Position numbers and translations under genes: made by a program. DNA of 64,000 nucleotides from Chromatiaceae bacterium. GTDB taxonomy: Bacteria; Pseudomonadota; Gammaproteobacteria; Chromatiales; Chromatiaceae. Below are positions 9,476 through 16,489 of the stretch, one piece after another (the stretch's first letter is position 1; every line of letters starts with the position of its first letter). The stretch covers positions 62,001 to 126,000 of the forward strand of contig JALSSC010000031.1 in assembly GCA_026984455.1 (NCBI GenBank). Reading direction: 5' to 3'. Under the pieces are notes generated by a model that had not been told where the DNA came from, searched no databases, and saw nothing but the letters and a program-made list of their open reading frames with translations.

Positions 9476-9764
9476 GGACTGTCCTCCGTCGTACCGGAAT
9501 GGGTCTGGGTCTACCTGTGCAAACCTGACCGGACTGATGAGTTTTTGCGAGTTTTCCGAGTCTTAGACCGGAAATATCAGGGGATGGTAATCTACTCCCC
9601 TTGCCCGCCCGCCGCCAGCGTGGACGGATCGAAATTTCCGATACGCGGATAGAGTTCCATTATTTGGGAATCCGCGCCGAGGGGTTATGCTGGCGATCCT
9701 CGCCCCTCGACCCGGGGGGGCGTGCGCCCCGCGGCGCGGCGTCTTTAAGCTTGGAGTGGCCTCG
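9476..9764 (+). promoter_or_regulatory. Divergent intergenic region qmoA / cbbQ
   Basis: This 289-base gap must hold promoters for the minus-strand qmoA operon and plus-strand cbbQ. It is clearly AT-richer than its surroundings at 9540-9690. A GC-rich palindromic run lies at 9716-9740. No confident -35/-10 pair or operator was identified, and no conserved ORF is seen. Confidence 0.35.
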
Positions 9765-10571
9765 GTGCAGCAGATCAAGACCGAAGAATATTATATCCGC
9801 GAAGAGCCCTACTACGAGCCCGTGGGTGACGAGATCGAGATCTTCGAGGCCGCCTACGGCAACGGTCTACCCCTGTTGCTCAAGGGCCCCACGGGTTGCG
9901 GCAAGACCCGTTTCATGGAGCACATGGCCTGGCGCCTGCAACGCCCCCTCATCACCGTCTCCTGTCACGACGATCTCACCGCCTCGGACCTGGTGGGGCG
10001 CTTTCTGGTGAAGGGCGGTGAGACCCTGTGGGTGGACGGCCCCCTGGCGCGGGCCGTGCGGGTCGGGGGGATCTGCTATCTGGACGAGGTGGTGGAGGCG
10101 CGCAAAGACACCACAGTGGTGATCCATCCCCTGGCCGACGACCGCCGGGTGCTGCCGGTGGAAAAATTGGGGGAACTGCTCGAGGCCGGCCCCGAATTCT
10201 GTCTGGTGATGTCCTACAACCCGGGGTATCAGAGCGTGCTCAAGGACCTCAAGCAGAGCACCCGGCAGCGCTTCGTGGCCCTGGAGTTCGACTATCCAGA
10301 GGCCGCCCTGGAGCGGCGCATCCTGGAGACGGAGACGGGTATCGACGCGGAACGGGCGCGCCAGTTGGTGAAATTCGCCCACATGACCCGGAATCTCAAG
10401 GGTCAGGGCCTGGACGAGGGCGCCTCCACACGCCTCCTGGTCCATGCGGCCAAGCTGATGGCCTCGGGGGTGACGCCGGTGGCGGCCTGCCGCTCCGCCA
10501 TCGCCCAGGCCCTGAGCGACGATCCGGATATGCTGGCGGCGGTCAACGAGTTGAGCGCCTCCCTGTTCTGA
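9765..10571 (+). CDS. cbbQ: CbbQ/NirQ/NorQ-family MoxR AAA ATPase
   Basis: AAA+ ATPase of the CbbQ/NirQ/GpvN family, known to remodel metalloenzymes or RuBisCO together with a VWA partner (CbbO/NorD). Walker A is GPTGCGKTR, Walker [13 protein letters not shown], and there is an arginine-finger segment in [14 protein letters not shown]. The 268-aa product starts at GTG 9765, where GGAG lies 8 bases upstream and the family N terminus [10 protein letters not shown] follows; GTG 9756 is an alternative. No VWA partner follows: the next gene is a RAYT transposase, so this is an orphan here. Whether it serves RuBisCO or another enzyme cannot be told. Confidence 0.85.
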   Translation: MQQIKTEEYYIREEPYYEPVGDEIEIFEAAYGNGLPLLLKGPTGCGKTRFMEHMAWRLQRPLITVSCHDDLTASDLVGRFLVKGGETLWVDGPLARAVRVGGICYLDEVVEARKDTTVVIHPLADDRRVLPVEKLGELLEAGPEFCLVMSYNPGYQSVLKDLKQSTRQRFVALEFDYPEAALERRILETETGIDAERARQLVKFAHMTRNLKGQGLDEGASTRLLVHAAKLMASGVTPVAACRSAIAQALSDDPDMLAAVNELSASLF

Positions 10572-10645
10572 TTGGGCGGGCGGCCCCGGCGGCAGGTGGC
10601 CTGGCCGGTCTCGTGCCTGGATGATCCTGGCCAGCTGGTCAGGCC

Positions 10646-10747
10646 GTAGGGCGGGAAAGCGGCAGCGCATCCCGCCGTTTGCGGCGGATCGAATCCGTAG
10701 GGCGGGAAAGCGGCAGCGCATCCCGCCGTTTGCAGTGGACCGAGTCC
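10646..10747 (+). repeat. Two tandem 51-bp REP-like palindromic units
   Basis: Both units (10646-10696, 10697-10747) begin GTAGGGCGGGAAAGCG and continue into GCAGCGCATCCCGCCGTT, so each forms an imperfect GGCGGGA...TCCCGCC stem. They lie directly 3' of the RAYT reading frame, and an inverted copy lies on its other side. The same family recurs at 11438-11585, 44139-44380 and 46685-46930. Confidence 0.85.
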
Positions 10748-10752
10748 GTAGA

Positions 10753-11280
10753 TCATTCCTGATCCATGTCCCGTATATCGGGGCTCGCCGTCCAATTCCG
10801 CGGATAGATGCCCTTCCTGACATATTTATGAAAGCTGGAGTATGGCCAGTCCACAACCTGATCGACGTGCCCATGCTTCAAAGGGTTGTAGTGGATATAG
10901 TCGGCATGGCGTTCGAAATCCCGCTCGTCACGGATGACGTGTTCCCAGAAGCGCCGCTGCCAGATCCCGCGTTCTCCTTTCGCAACGCGCCGCGCCGAGA
11001 GCCGTTCATCCCGGGGGATCCGCGCCGAGAAACGCGATTTGATATCGTGCCAGCGGGTGGAGAAGTCCGCATCGTCAGGTGGTAGTGTCCAGATGCAGTG
11101 CAGGTGGTCGGGCAGGATCACGATCGCATCGATGGTAAAAGGTCTCCGCTGACGTGCATCGGAGAATACGGTGCGCAGGTCATCGATATGATCGACCAAC
11201 AGTGGGCGTCGCCGTTCGAGCAGCGCCACGGTGAAGAAAAAGGTACCACCGGGAACAAGAGCACGGATGTATCTGGGCAT
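10753..11280 (-). CDS. REP-associated tyrosine transposase (RAYT), Y1_Tnp family
   Basis: Single-strand DNA transposase of the HUH/Y1 class. The 175-aa protein has the HUH pair in LPDHLHCIW (around residue 57), the region FWEHVIRDERDFERHADY with the presumed catalytic Tyr, and the hallmark YIHYNPLKHG and WPYSSFHKYV blocks. RAYTs are domesticated relatives of the IS200/IS605 transposases and move REP hairpins. Here REP units flank the gene in opposite orientations, the standard arrangement. It separates cbbQ from the CRISPR array. It appears intact. Confidence 0.9.
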   Translation of the reverse strand: MPRYIRALVPGGTFFFTVALLERRRPLLVDHIDDLRTVFSDARQRRPFTIDAIVILPDHLHCIWTLPPDDADFSTRWHDIKSRFSARIPRDERLSARRVAKGERGIWQRRFWEHVIRDERDFERHADYIHYNPLKHGHVDQVVDWPYSSFHKYVRKGIYPRNWTASPDIRDMDQE

Positions 11281-11296
11281 GTGGATACTCTACCTC

Positions 11297-11332
11297 AAAC
11301 GGCGGGATGCGCTATCGCTTTCCCGCCCTACG
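11297..11332 (-). repeat. Inverted REP unit upstream of the RAYT gene
   Basis: Reads AAACGGCGGGATGCGCTATC then GCTTTCCCGCCCTAC, the reverse complement of the REP family found downstream of the transposase. It completes the inverted REP pair around the RAYT. Confidence 0.8.
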
Positions 11333-11437
11333 AATTACCCTCTCGATGGAGCCACGTTCTCAACCCCGCGCAGATCTGTTCGACAACGCATGAATCTGCC
11401 TCACATGGGTTTCCCCCTTTATCCCAGCATTTCTAGG

Positions 11438-11585
11438 CCGGGAAAGCGATAGCGCATCCCGCCTTTGCGGCGAATCGTCACCCTGTAGTCTTAATCCCCT
11501 GGTTATCGGGTCTCAGACCCCGTAGACCCCGTAGGGCGGGAAAGCGACAGCGCATCCCGCCTTCGCGGTGAATCGTCACCCTATA
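11438..11585 (+). repeat. Two REP units interleaved with a truncated CRISPR repeat
   Basis: A REP unit (about 11441-11487, ending in GAATCGTCACCCTGTA) is followed at once by 29 bases of the CRISPR repeat (11488-11516). A second REP unit (about 11531-11585, ending in GAATCGTCACCCTATA) then abuts the first full repeat at 11586. The two REP-plus-repeat blocks look like a duplication at the trailer end of the array. Bases 11333-11437 hold nothing recognised. Confidence 0.75.
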
Positions 11586-13390
11586 GTCTTAATCCCCTGG
11601 TTATCGGGTCTCAGGTTTGGTCACGCACCTTCAAAACTCACGATGAATTCCAGCGTCTTAATCCCCTGGTTATCGGGTCTCAGGTTTGGTCAGGACGGAA
11701 AACCCATATTAGTGTACTCGGGTCTTAATCCCCTGGTTATCGGGTCTCAGGTTTGGTCAGCGCTACAGCGTGCGGGCCTGTCTGTCACATTCGAGTCTTA
11801 ATCCCCTGGTTATCGGGTCTCAGGTTTGGTCCGGCCAGATCACGCGGATTGTGCAGCGGATCTGGCCGTCTTAATCCCCTGGTTATCGGGTCTCAGGTTT
11901 GGTCGTACGGCGAAAGGATGAAGGCGTGAACATCATAGAGTCTTAATCCCCTGGTTATCGGGTCTCAGGTTTGGTCCAAACTCGCGGTCCGCGCCCTCCT
12001 TAGCCAGCCGTCTTAATCCCCTGGTTATCGGGTCTCAGGTTTGGTCAGAAGTTACGGTCTCTTTGGATGAAGAGACCACCGTCTTAATCCCCTGGTTATC
12101 GGGTCTCAGGTTTGGTCACGTGAAGAATGTGAACCGCGTTATGCATCGCGGTCTTAATCCCCTGGTTATCGGGTCTCAGGTTTGGTCGAAAGGCAATAAA
12201 ACTAACCCTTTAACTAGGGTCTTAATCCCCTGGTTATCGGGTCTCAGGTTTGGTCCTTCCGGTGTTCTGCGACTAGGGGGGCGAAATGAGTCTTAATCCC
12301 CTGGTTATCGGGTCTCAGGTTTGGTCGATCAATGATCCGCAGATACTGCAAAGACTGCCAAGGTCTTAATCCCCTGGTTATCGGGTCTCAGGTTTGGTCG
12401 TAGAAAAATGCTATTTGTCAGATACTATAGAGGTCTTAATCCCCTGGTTATCGGGTCTCAGGTTTGGTCCGCAAAGACTACCGTGGGTAGTATACTCTCT
12501 ACTTGTCTTAATCCCCTGGTTATCGGGTCTCAGGTTTGGTCGGCACTCATCACCATTAACCACCTTGAAACATGGGGTCTTAATCCCCTGGTTATCGGGT
12601 CTCAGGTTTGGTCGCGCGTCCGCGCTAAGCGCGGATCTACCTGGAGGTCTTAATCCCCTGGTTATCGGGTCTCAGGTTTGGTCAGAGGCCCAGGAAGAGG
12701 TCCAGGAAGAGGTCCAGTCTTAATCCCCTGGTTATCGGGTCTCAGGTTTGGTCAAGGAAGCGCTCTAGCTTCCTTTCCGCCGCAATGTCTTAATCCCCTG
12801 GTTATCGGGTCTCAGGTTTGGTCGCGATCAGACACGAAGCCGCCATGAATGCAGGTCTTAATCCCCTGGTTATCGGGTCTCAGGTTTGGTCGAAATCCGA
12901 AGTGAAATTCTACCAGGGCGCGCGTCTTAATCCCCTGGTTATCGGGTCTCAGGTTTGGTCAGATCCCGACGGGATCTTTGAGGATGAGCACACCAGTCTT
13001 AATCCCCTGGTTATCGGGTCTCAGGTTTGGTCATAACCCATAAAGAAATCCGCAAAGACTGCCAAGTCTTAATCCCCTGGTTATCGGGTCTCAGGTTTGG
13101 TCGGTGCACCACATGACCGGATGGAAGCGTATGACAGTCTTAATCCCCTGGTTATCGGGTCTCAGGTTTGGTCAGCCAGAAAGTCAAGAAGGTGTACTGC
13201 CAGGAGGTGTCTTAATCCCCTGGTTATCGGGTCTCAGGTTTGGTCATCGGCATCCTGCCGATGGCATCAACAAAAGAGGGGTCTTAATCCCCTGGTTATC
13301 GGGTCTCAGGTTTGGTCTTACAGCCCGTCCTGGGCAAAGGTTAAGAAGGAGTGGTCTTAATCCCCTGGTTATCGGGTCTCAGGTTTGGTC
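11488..13390 (-). CRISPR. CRISPR array, 26 full 37-bp repeats plus one truncated repeat
   Basis: Full 37-base repeats start at 11586, 11655, 11722 and so on to 13354. They look essentially identical and are separated by 25 unique spacers of 30-36 bases; a 29-base truncated repeat sits at 11488. Read on the minus strand the repeat ends in GGGGATTAAGAC, a typical type III/I 5'-handle end (ATTAAGAC). Transcription is therefore inferred to run on the minus strand from the cas2 side, with the degenerate end at 11488 as trailer. Spacer 11832-11867 is itself an inverted repeat (GGCCAGATC ... GATCTGGCC). Spacers 12327-12362 and 13033-13065 share GCAAAGACTGCCAA. Confidence 0.97.
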
Positions 13391-13545
13391 TGCTCGCCGC
13401 CAGAACAGCCGTTCAAACAGCGGGTTACAAGGGGGGTTCCACAAGAATCCGGAATCCGGAAAGTTGGCTGCATGGCGTCTCCTTTTTTCTGGTCAAGGGT
13501 ATCGGCTCAGTGCACTTCGTCCGCCACTTCGTGGCGGCGGTCGGC
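13391..13545 (-). promoter_or_regulatory. Probable CRISPR leader
   Basis: The 155 bases between the cas2 stop and the leader-proximal repeat. The segment is less GC-biased than its neighbours and contains an A/T-rich patch (CTCCTTTTTTCTGG at about 13480), a direct repeat AATCCGG, and a perfect CCGCCAC-TTC-GTGGCGG hairpin near 13521-13537 that may end the cas transcript. Leader assignment rests on repeat orientation and on the trailer degeneration at the far end. Confidence 0.55.
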
Positions 13546-13878
13546 TCACTGTTCGGCCATCTTCGGGTGCAGAAGGCTTTCGAGCGCCGCGGACGGCCCA
13601 TGGGTCTCGACGCCCTCGGGGAAGAGTTGGCGGCCGAGGTTGAAGACCTGCAGGCGATCCGGCAGCGGGTAGGCGCGTACATCGTCCGCCCTGGCGTCGA
13701 TCAGCCCATCGATGTCACGGAAGTATCCGGCCAACATGGCGGGGGTCGCCCGCAGCACGAAGATCGAGTACTGGATGGGGACCGCCACGTCACGCAGATA
13801 GCGATGCACCCGTGCCAACCGCTTGGGATCGGCTATATCGTAGCACACCAAGTAGAGTCTCGTTCTGCCGTGGGCCAT
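13546..13878 (-). CDS. cas2: Cas2 (array-proximal copy)
   Basis: Structural partner of Cas1 in spacer integration. The 110-aa ferredoxin-fold protein shows the family N terminus RLYLVCYDIADPKRL with the conserved Asp of YDI, then QYSIFVL and DDVRAYPL. Its ATG overlaps the stop of the Cas1-like gene (TAATG), so translation is coupled. It is the gene next to the leader. It is only distantly similar to the second Cas2 at 15634-15918, so the two are old paralogs or arrived separately. Confidence 0.9.
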   Translation of the reverse strand: MAHGRTRLYLVCYDIADPKRLARVHRYLRDVAVPIQYSIFVLRATPAMLAGYFRDIDGLIDARADDVRAYPLPDRLQVFNLGRQLFPEGVETHGPSAALESLLHPKMAEQ

Positions 13879-14675
13879 TACGCTTCCTTCAGCCATTGGT
13901 GGAGACGGTTGATGAGGCCGCGCCCCACGCGGTACACCCGCGGCCGCTTGTCCTCGAACAGTTTGACCATGTCGCGCATCTTCACCGGGCGGGGCGGGCT
14001 GGCGTGGCGCTCCATCCAGTGATGACGGCGGCGCAGCCAACCCAGCCGCAGGGGCTCCAGTTCCCAGGCCATCACCTGGCTGAGGTCGCCGATGAGGTCG
14101 GGCCCGCCGTCGAGCAGTTCGGACTCCCGTGCGCCTATGCCGAGATGTTGCAGTTGCTCCGCCATCCAGACGTAGCACAACAGGTGAAACCACTCGCGGG
14201 TGTTGGCCGCGGTCTCGGGATCGGAATATCTCCGCGCCTGGCGGAAACTCCAGTCGGTCATCTGTCGGGGGGTGCGGATGTCCAGGCCGATGTGCAACGC
14301 CTTTCCGATACGAATGACCGCCATGCGCTGGGTGGCATAGAGCCAGAGGTCGTAGCGCTCCTGCCAGTCGTAGCGATCCAGCAGGTCGGCCAGGCGCTGA
14401 CCGAGGGTGGAGAGGAGACCCGCCCTGCCGCTGAGGCGGGCGATCACCTGCCCCCGGTCGTCGTAGAAGACCACGGGGATGCTCTCCTCGGCACAGGCCA
14501 GCAGGGCCCGGCTGTCGATGGCGGTGCGGCGGTGCAGCACCAGCCGGGAAAGGCGGCGCAGGGGGATGTAGCGGTCCGCGCTGGCGGCGCTGCGCAGCTG
14601 CAAGGCCCGCTCTTCCAGGCAGATCCGTACCGGACGGCGCCGGTCCACATACAGGGGGACCCGCTGTGCGGTCAT
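13878..14675 (-). CDS. Divergent Cas1-like protein apparently lacking the catalytic motifs
   Basis: 265 aa, against 318 for its neighbour. The N-terminal part follows Cas1 (PLYVDRRRPVRICLEERALQL, IPLRRLSRLVLH, IPVVFYDDRGQVIARL, a helical domain from ~90). The expected active-site blocks are not visible: no RGxEG glutamate motif, no GFxH histidine motif, and no Asp pair at the equivalent place; ELLDGGPDLIGDLSQVMAWEL occupies the region. The ATG overlaps the stop of the complete cas1 by 4 bases (ATGA), and its stop overlaps cas2. Best read as a structural or regulatory Cas1 paralog. Annotated as Cas1 by context and N-terminal similarity only. Confidence 0.75.
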   Translation of the reverse strand: MTAQRVPLYVDRRRPVRICLEERALQLRSAASADRYIPLRRLSRLVLHRRTAIDSRALLACAEESIPVVFYDDRGQVIARLSGRAGLLSTLGQRLADLLDRYDWQERYDLWLYATQRMAVIRIGKALHIGLDIRTPRQMTDWSFRQARRYSDPETAANTREWFHLLCYVWMAEQLQHLGIGARESELLDGGPDLIGDLSQVMAWELEPLRLGWLRRRHHWMERHASPPRPVKMRDMVKLFEDKRPRVYRVGRGLINRLHQWLKEA

Positions 14676-15628
14676 CGTTCGGATGCCTCCCGGTGGTGTT
14701 CCTCCAGGGCGCGGAGCAGATGCCGGACACCGCGGCCGAGCGCTCGCCGGTGGGGACCGGCCCAGGCCTCGTAGGCGCCGTAGAAGATGCCGCGCCCAGC
14801 CTTTCCCAGCCGCATCCCACCCTGCTCCTGGTGAAAATGGGCGGCCCGCAGCCGCTCGTCACGGAACAGCTGCCAGACCCAGCGGTCCACCCGCGGCCGG
14901 AGCGGTTCGATCAGGTCGGAGGCCAGGGATTCCCGGCCATGGGCGAGGTCGTGGAAGAAGCCGATGTAGGGGTCCAGGCCGGCGGCCAGCAGGGCGCTGA
15001 CGGCCTCGAAGTGCAGTAGGGTGTAGGCCAGGGACAGGGTGGCGTTGACCGGGTCCGGCGGTGGCCGGCGGCGGCGGGCGTCGAAGCCCAGGGCGGGCGC
15101 GAACAGCCGGGTATAGGCCGCGAAGTGGGCGGCCGCGGCCGCGCCCTCCAGGCCGCGCAGGCGCGCCCTGTCGAGGGGGGAGGACAGTTGCGCGAGGATG
15201 CCGTCGAGGGTCTCCAGGCCCCGGCCGAGGGGACGGCGCAGGTCCGGGCGCGCCTGTCGCGCCAGGCCCAGCAGGCGCCGCTGGCCCAGCACCTTGTGCC
15301 GCACGATGCGCCAGGAGAAGCGGTCGCGCCAGACGGTGTCGTCGTGGGCCCGGGCCTGGTGGAGGCGGCGCCGGGCGTCGCCGCCCGCGGGCATGCCGAA
15401 CAGGGCCTGGCGCCGGCCCCCGCGGCCCCCGAACACCAGCAGGCCGACGCCGGCCTCTCCGAGCGCGCCCAGCACGCCGGTATCGAGTTGCACATTGGCG
15501 CGCACCACCACGCGCTCCAGCATCCCCAGGGGCAGGGTCCCGGTGCGCCGGTCGTCCTGGTAGACGACCAGGGTGCGGCTCTCGCGCTTGAGGCGCAGGC
15601 CTTTGCGATCCAGTATGAGGGTGCTCAT
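14672..15628 (-). CDS. cas1: CRISPR-associated endonuclease Cas1 (catalytically complete)
   Basis: Integrase that inserts spacers at the leader-repeat junction. Of 318 aa, the N-terminal beta domain begins STLILDRKGLRLKRESRTL. The C-terminal domain has the metal-binding Glu in LRGLEGAAA, the DPVNATLSLAYTLLHFEAV helix, the His in GLDPYIGFFH and the Asp in SLASDLIEPLRPRVDRW. It begins 5 bases after cas2 (15634-15918) and overlaps the Cas1-like gene by 4 bases, so four adaptation genes are read as one unit. Confidence 0.95.
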   Translation of the reverse strand: MSTLILDRKGLRLKRESRTLVVYQDDRRTGTLPLGMLERVVVRANVQLDTGVLGALGEAGVGLLVFGGRGGRRQALFGMPAGGDARRRLHQARAHDDTVWRDRFSWRIVRHKVLGQRRLLGLARQARPDLRRPLGRGLETLDGILAQLSSPLDRARLRGLEGAAAAAHFAAYTRLFAPALGFDARRRRPPPDPVNATLSLAYTLLHFEAVSALLAAGLDPYIGFFHDLAHGRESLASDLIEPLRPRVDRWVWQLFRDERLRAAHFHQEQGGMRLGKAGRGIFYGAYEAWAGPHRRALGRGVRHLLRALEEHHREASER

Positions 15629-15633
15629 GTCGG

Positions 15634-15918
15634 TCAGCCGAGGTAGAAATAGTCCGGGTCCGCGGGGCGGACGGCGATGCCCAGGGTGGCGACCTTGGCG
15701 CGGCGGTCGAGCCGCAGTAGGAAGAAGCGGTCTTCCTCCCGGTCCATGACCTCCGTCACCGCGGAGAGCAGATCGTCGCGCTCGGACTCGGTGAGGAAGC
15801 ACTCGTAGGCGGACTTCTGCCCGCCGGTGCTGTATTCGCGCACCGCCTTGAGCATCAGGTGCAGGCGCCGGGGGGCGCTGATGTCGTATGCCGCCAGATA
15901 GAGTTGCCGTGGGCTCAT
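15634..15918 (-). CDS. cas2: Cas2 (array-distal copy)
   Basis: 94-aa Cas2 starting MSPRQLYLAAYDISAPRRL; the YDI Asp and the QKSAYECFL strand are conserved. Upstream in-frame ATG at 15963 would add 15 residues unlike Cas2, so 15918 was chosen. It is the first gene of the four-gene adaptation cluster cas2-cas1-cas1like-cas2. The 150 bases upstream contain small palindromes (for example AACCCGGCAAAAACCGGG read on the minus strand) and presumably the promoter. Confidence 0.9.
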   Translation of the reverse strand: MSPRQLYLAAYDISAPRRLHLMLKAVREYSTGGQKSAYECFLTESERDDLLSAVTEVMDREEDRFFLLRLDRRAKVATLGIAVRPADPDYFYLG

Positions 15919-16067
15919 GGCGGATATTATGGGGCCGCGGCCCGGTTTTTGCCGGGTTGGCAAGATTGCCGGGGGCCATCCGCGTGGCGGACGCCCTGGC
16001 CGATGATGGACGTCATTTCTATGCCCCTGTATGACGATGCCTTATGCCTGAGGGAAAGAGACGGAGC

Positions 16068-16282
16068 ATGGCTTCTCTTACCCTTTGGCTGGATGACGGC
16101 TGGACGACATGCTCACCCGGCTGGCCAGGGCCCGGCGGCACTCGAAGAGCGACCAGGTGCGGGAGATGCTGTGCCGGCAACTCGCGGTGACGGCTTTCGA
16201 TGAGGCACGCGGCAGGCTCTTCCCTCTGGGTGAACGGGCGGGATACCTGACCGGCGGGGATGTCTTTCGGGAGATCTCGTGA
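16068..16282 (+). pseudogene. Frameshifted ribbon-helix-helix (CopG-type) antitoxin remnant
   Basis: ATG at 16068 gives MASLTLWLDD. After a frame change it continues LDDMLTRLARARRHSKSDQV, then REMLCRQLAVTAFDEARGRL and PLGERAGYLTGGDVFREIS to a TGA at 16280. The joined reading closely resembles small CopG/RHH antitoxins that precede PIN toxins. The break lies near 16100. No intact toxin follows. It runs opposite to the cas genes, so it looks like a decayed toxin-antitoxin insertion inside the CRISPR island. Confidence 0.6.
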
Positions 16283-16489
16283 GGTGTTGCAGGATGCGGG
16301 AGAGGTCGAGGTCATGACATGCCGTGCCGTTCTGGCCGAGGCACATCGTTACCAGCGACAAGGCACCGCTGGAACTCGGCGGGGCCGAAGGCGTGCCCGT
16401 CGTCCCGGCGTGATCTGCATTCGTCAGGCTGCGGTGCCTCGAATTGCCTCTTCACGCGATCGGCGGACATAGCGCCCGACAGCGAAACG
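16283..16489 (+). other. No intact gene; possible PIN-toxin remnant
   Basis: A plus-strand frame at 16310-16365 reads CRAVLAEAHRYQRQG, reminiscent of the LAEAHRLL segment of PIN-domain toxins, which would be the partner expected after the RHH remnant. The rest is not recognisable. Confidence 0.3.

Noticed and set aside
11568-13643. Several plus-strand ORFs repeating LIPWLSGLRFG or LNPLVIGSQVWS
   Set aside because: They are translations of the 37-bp CRISPR repeat, whose length plus spacer often keeps a frame open. They are not proteins.
13546-14862. 438-codon minus-strand frame as one large protein
   Set aside because: Only its last 110 codons (Cas2) are protein-like; the rest is the shadow of the Cas1-like gene in another frame.
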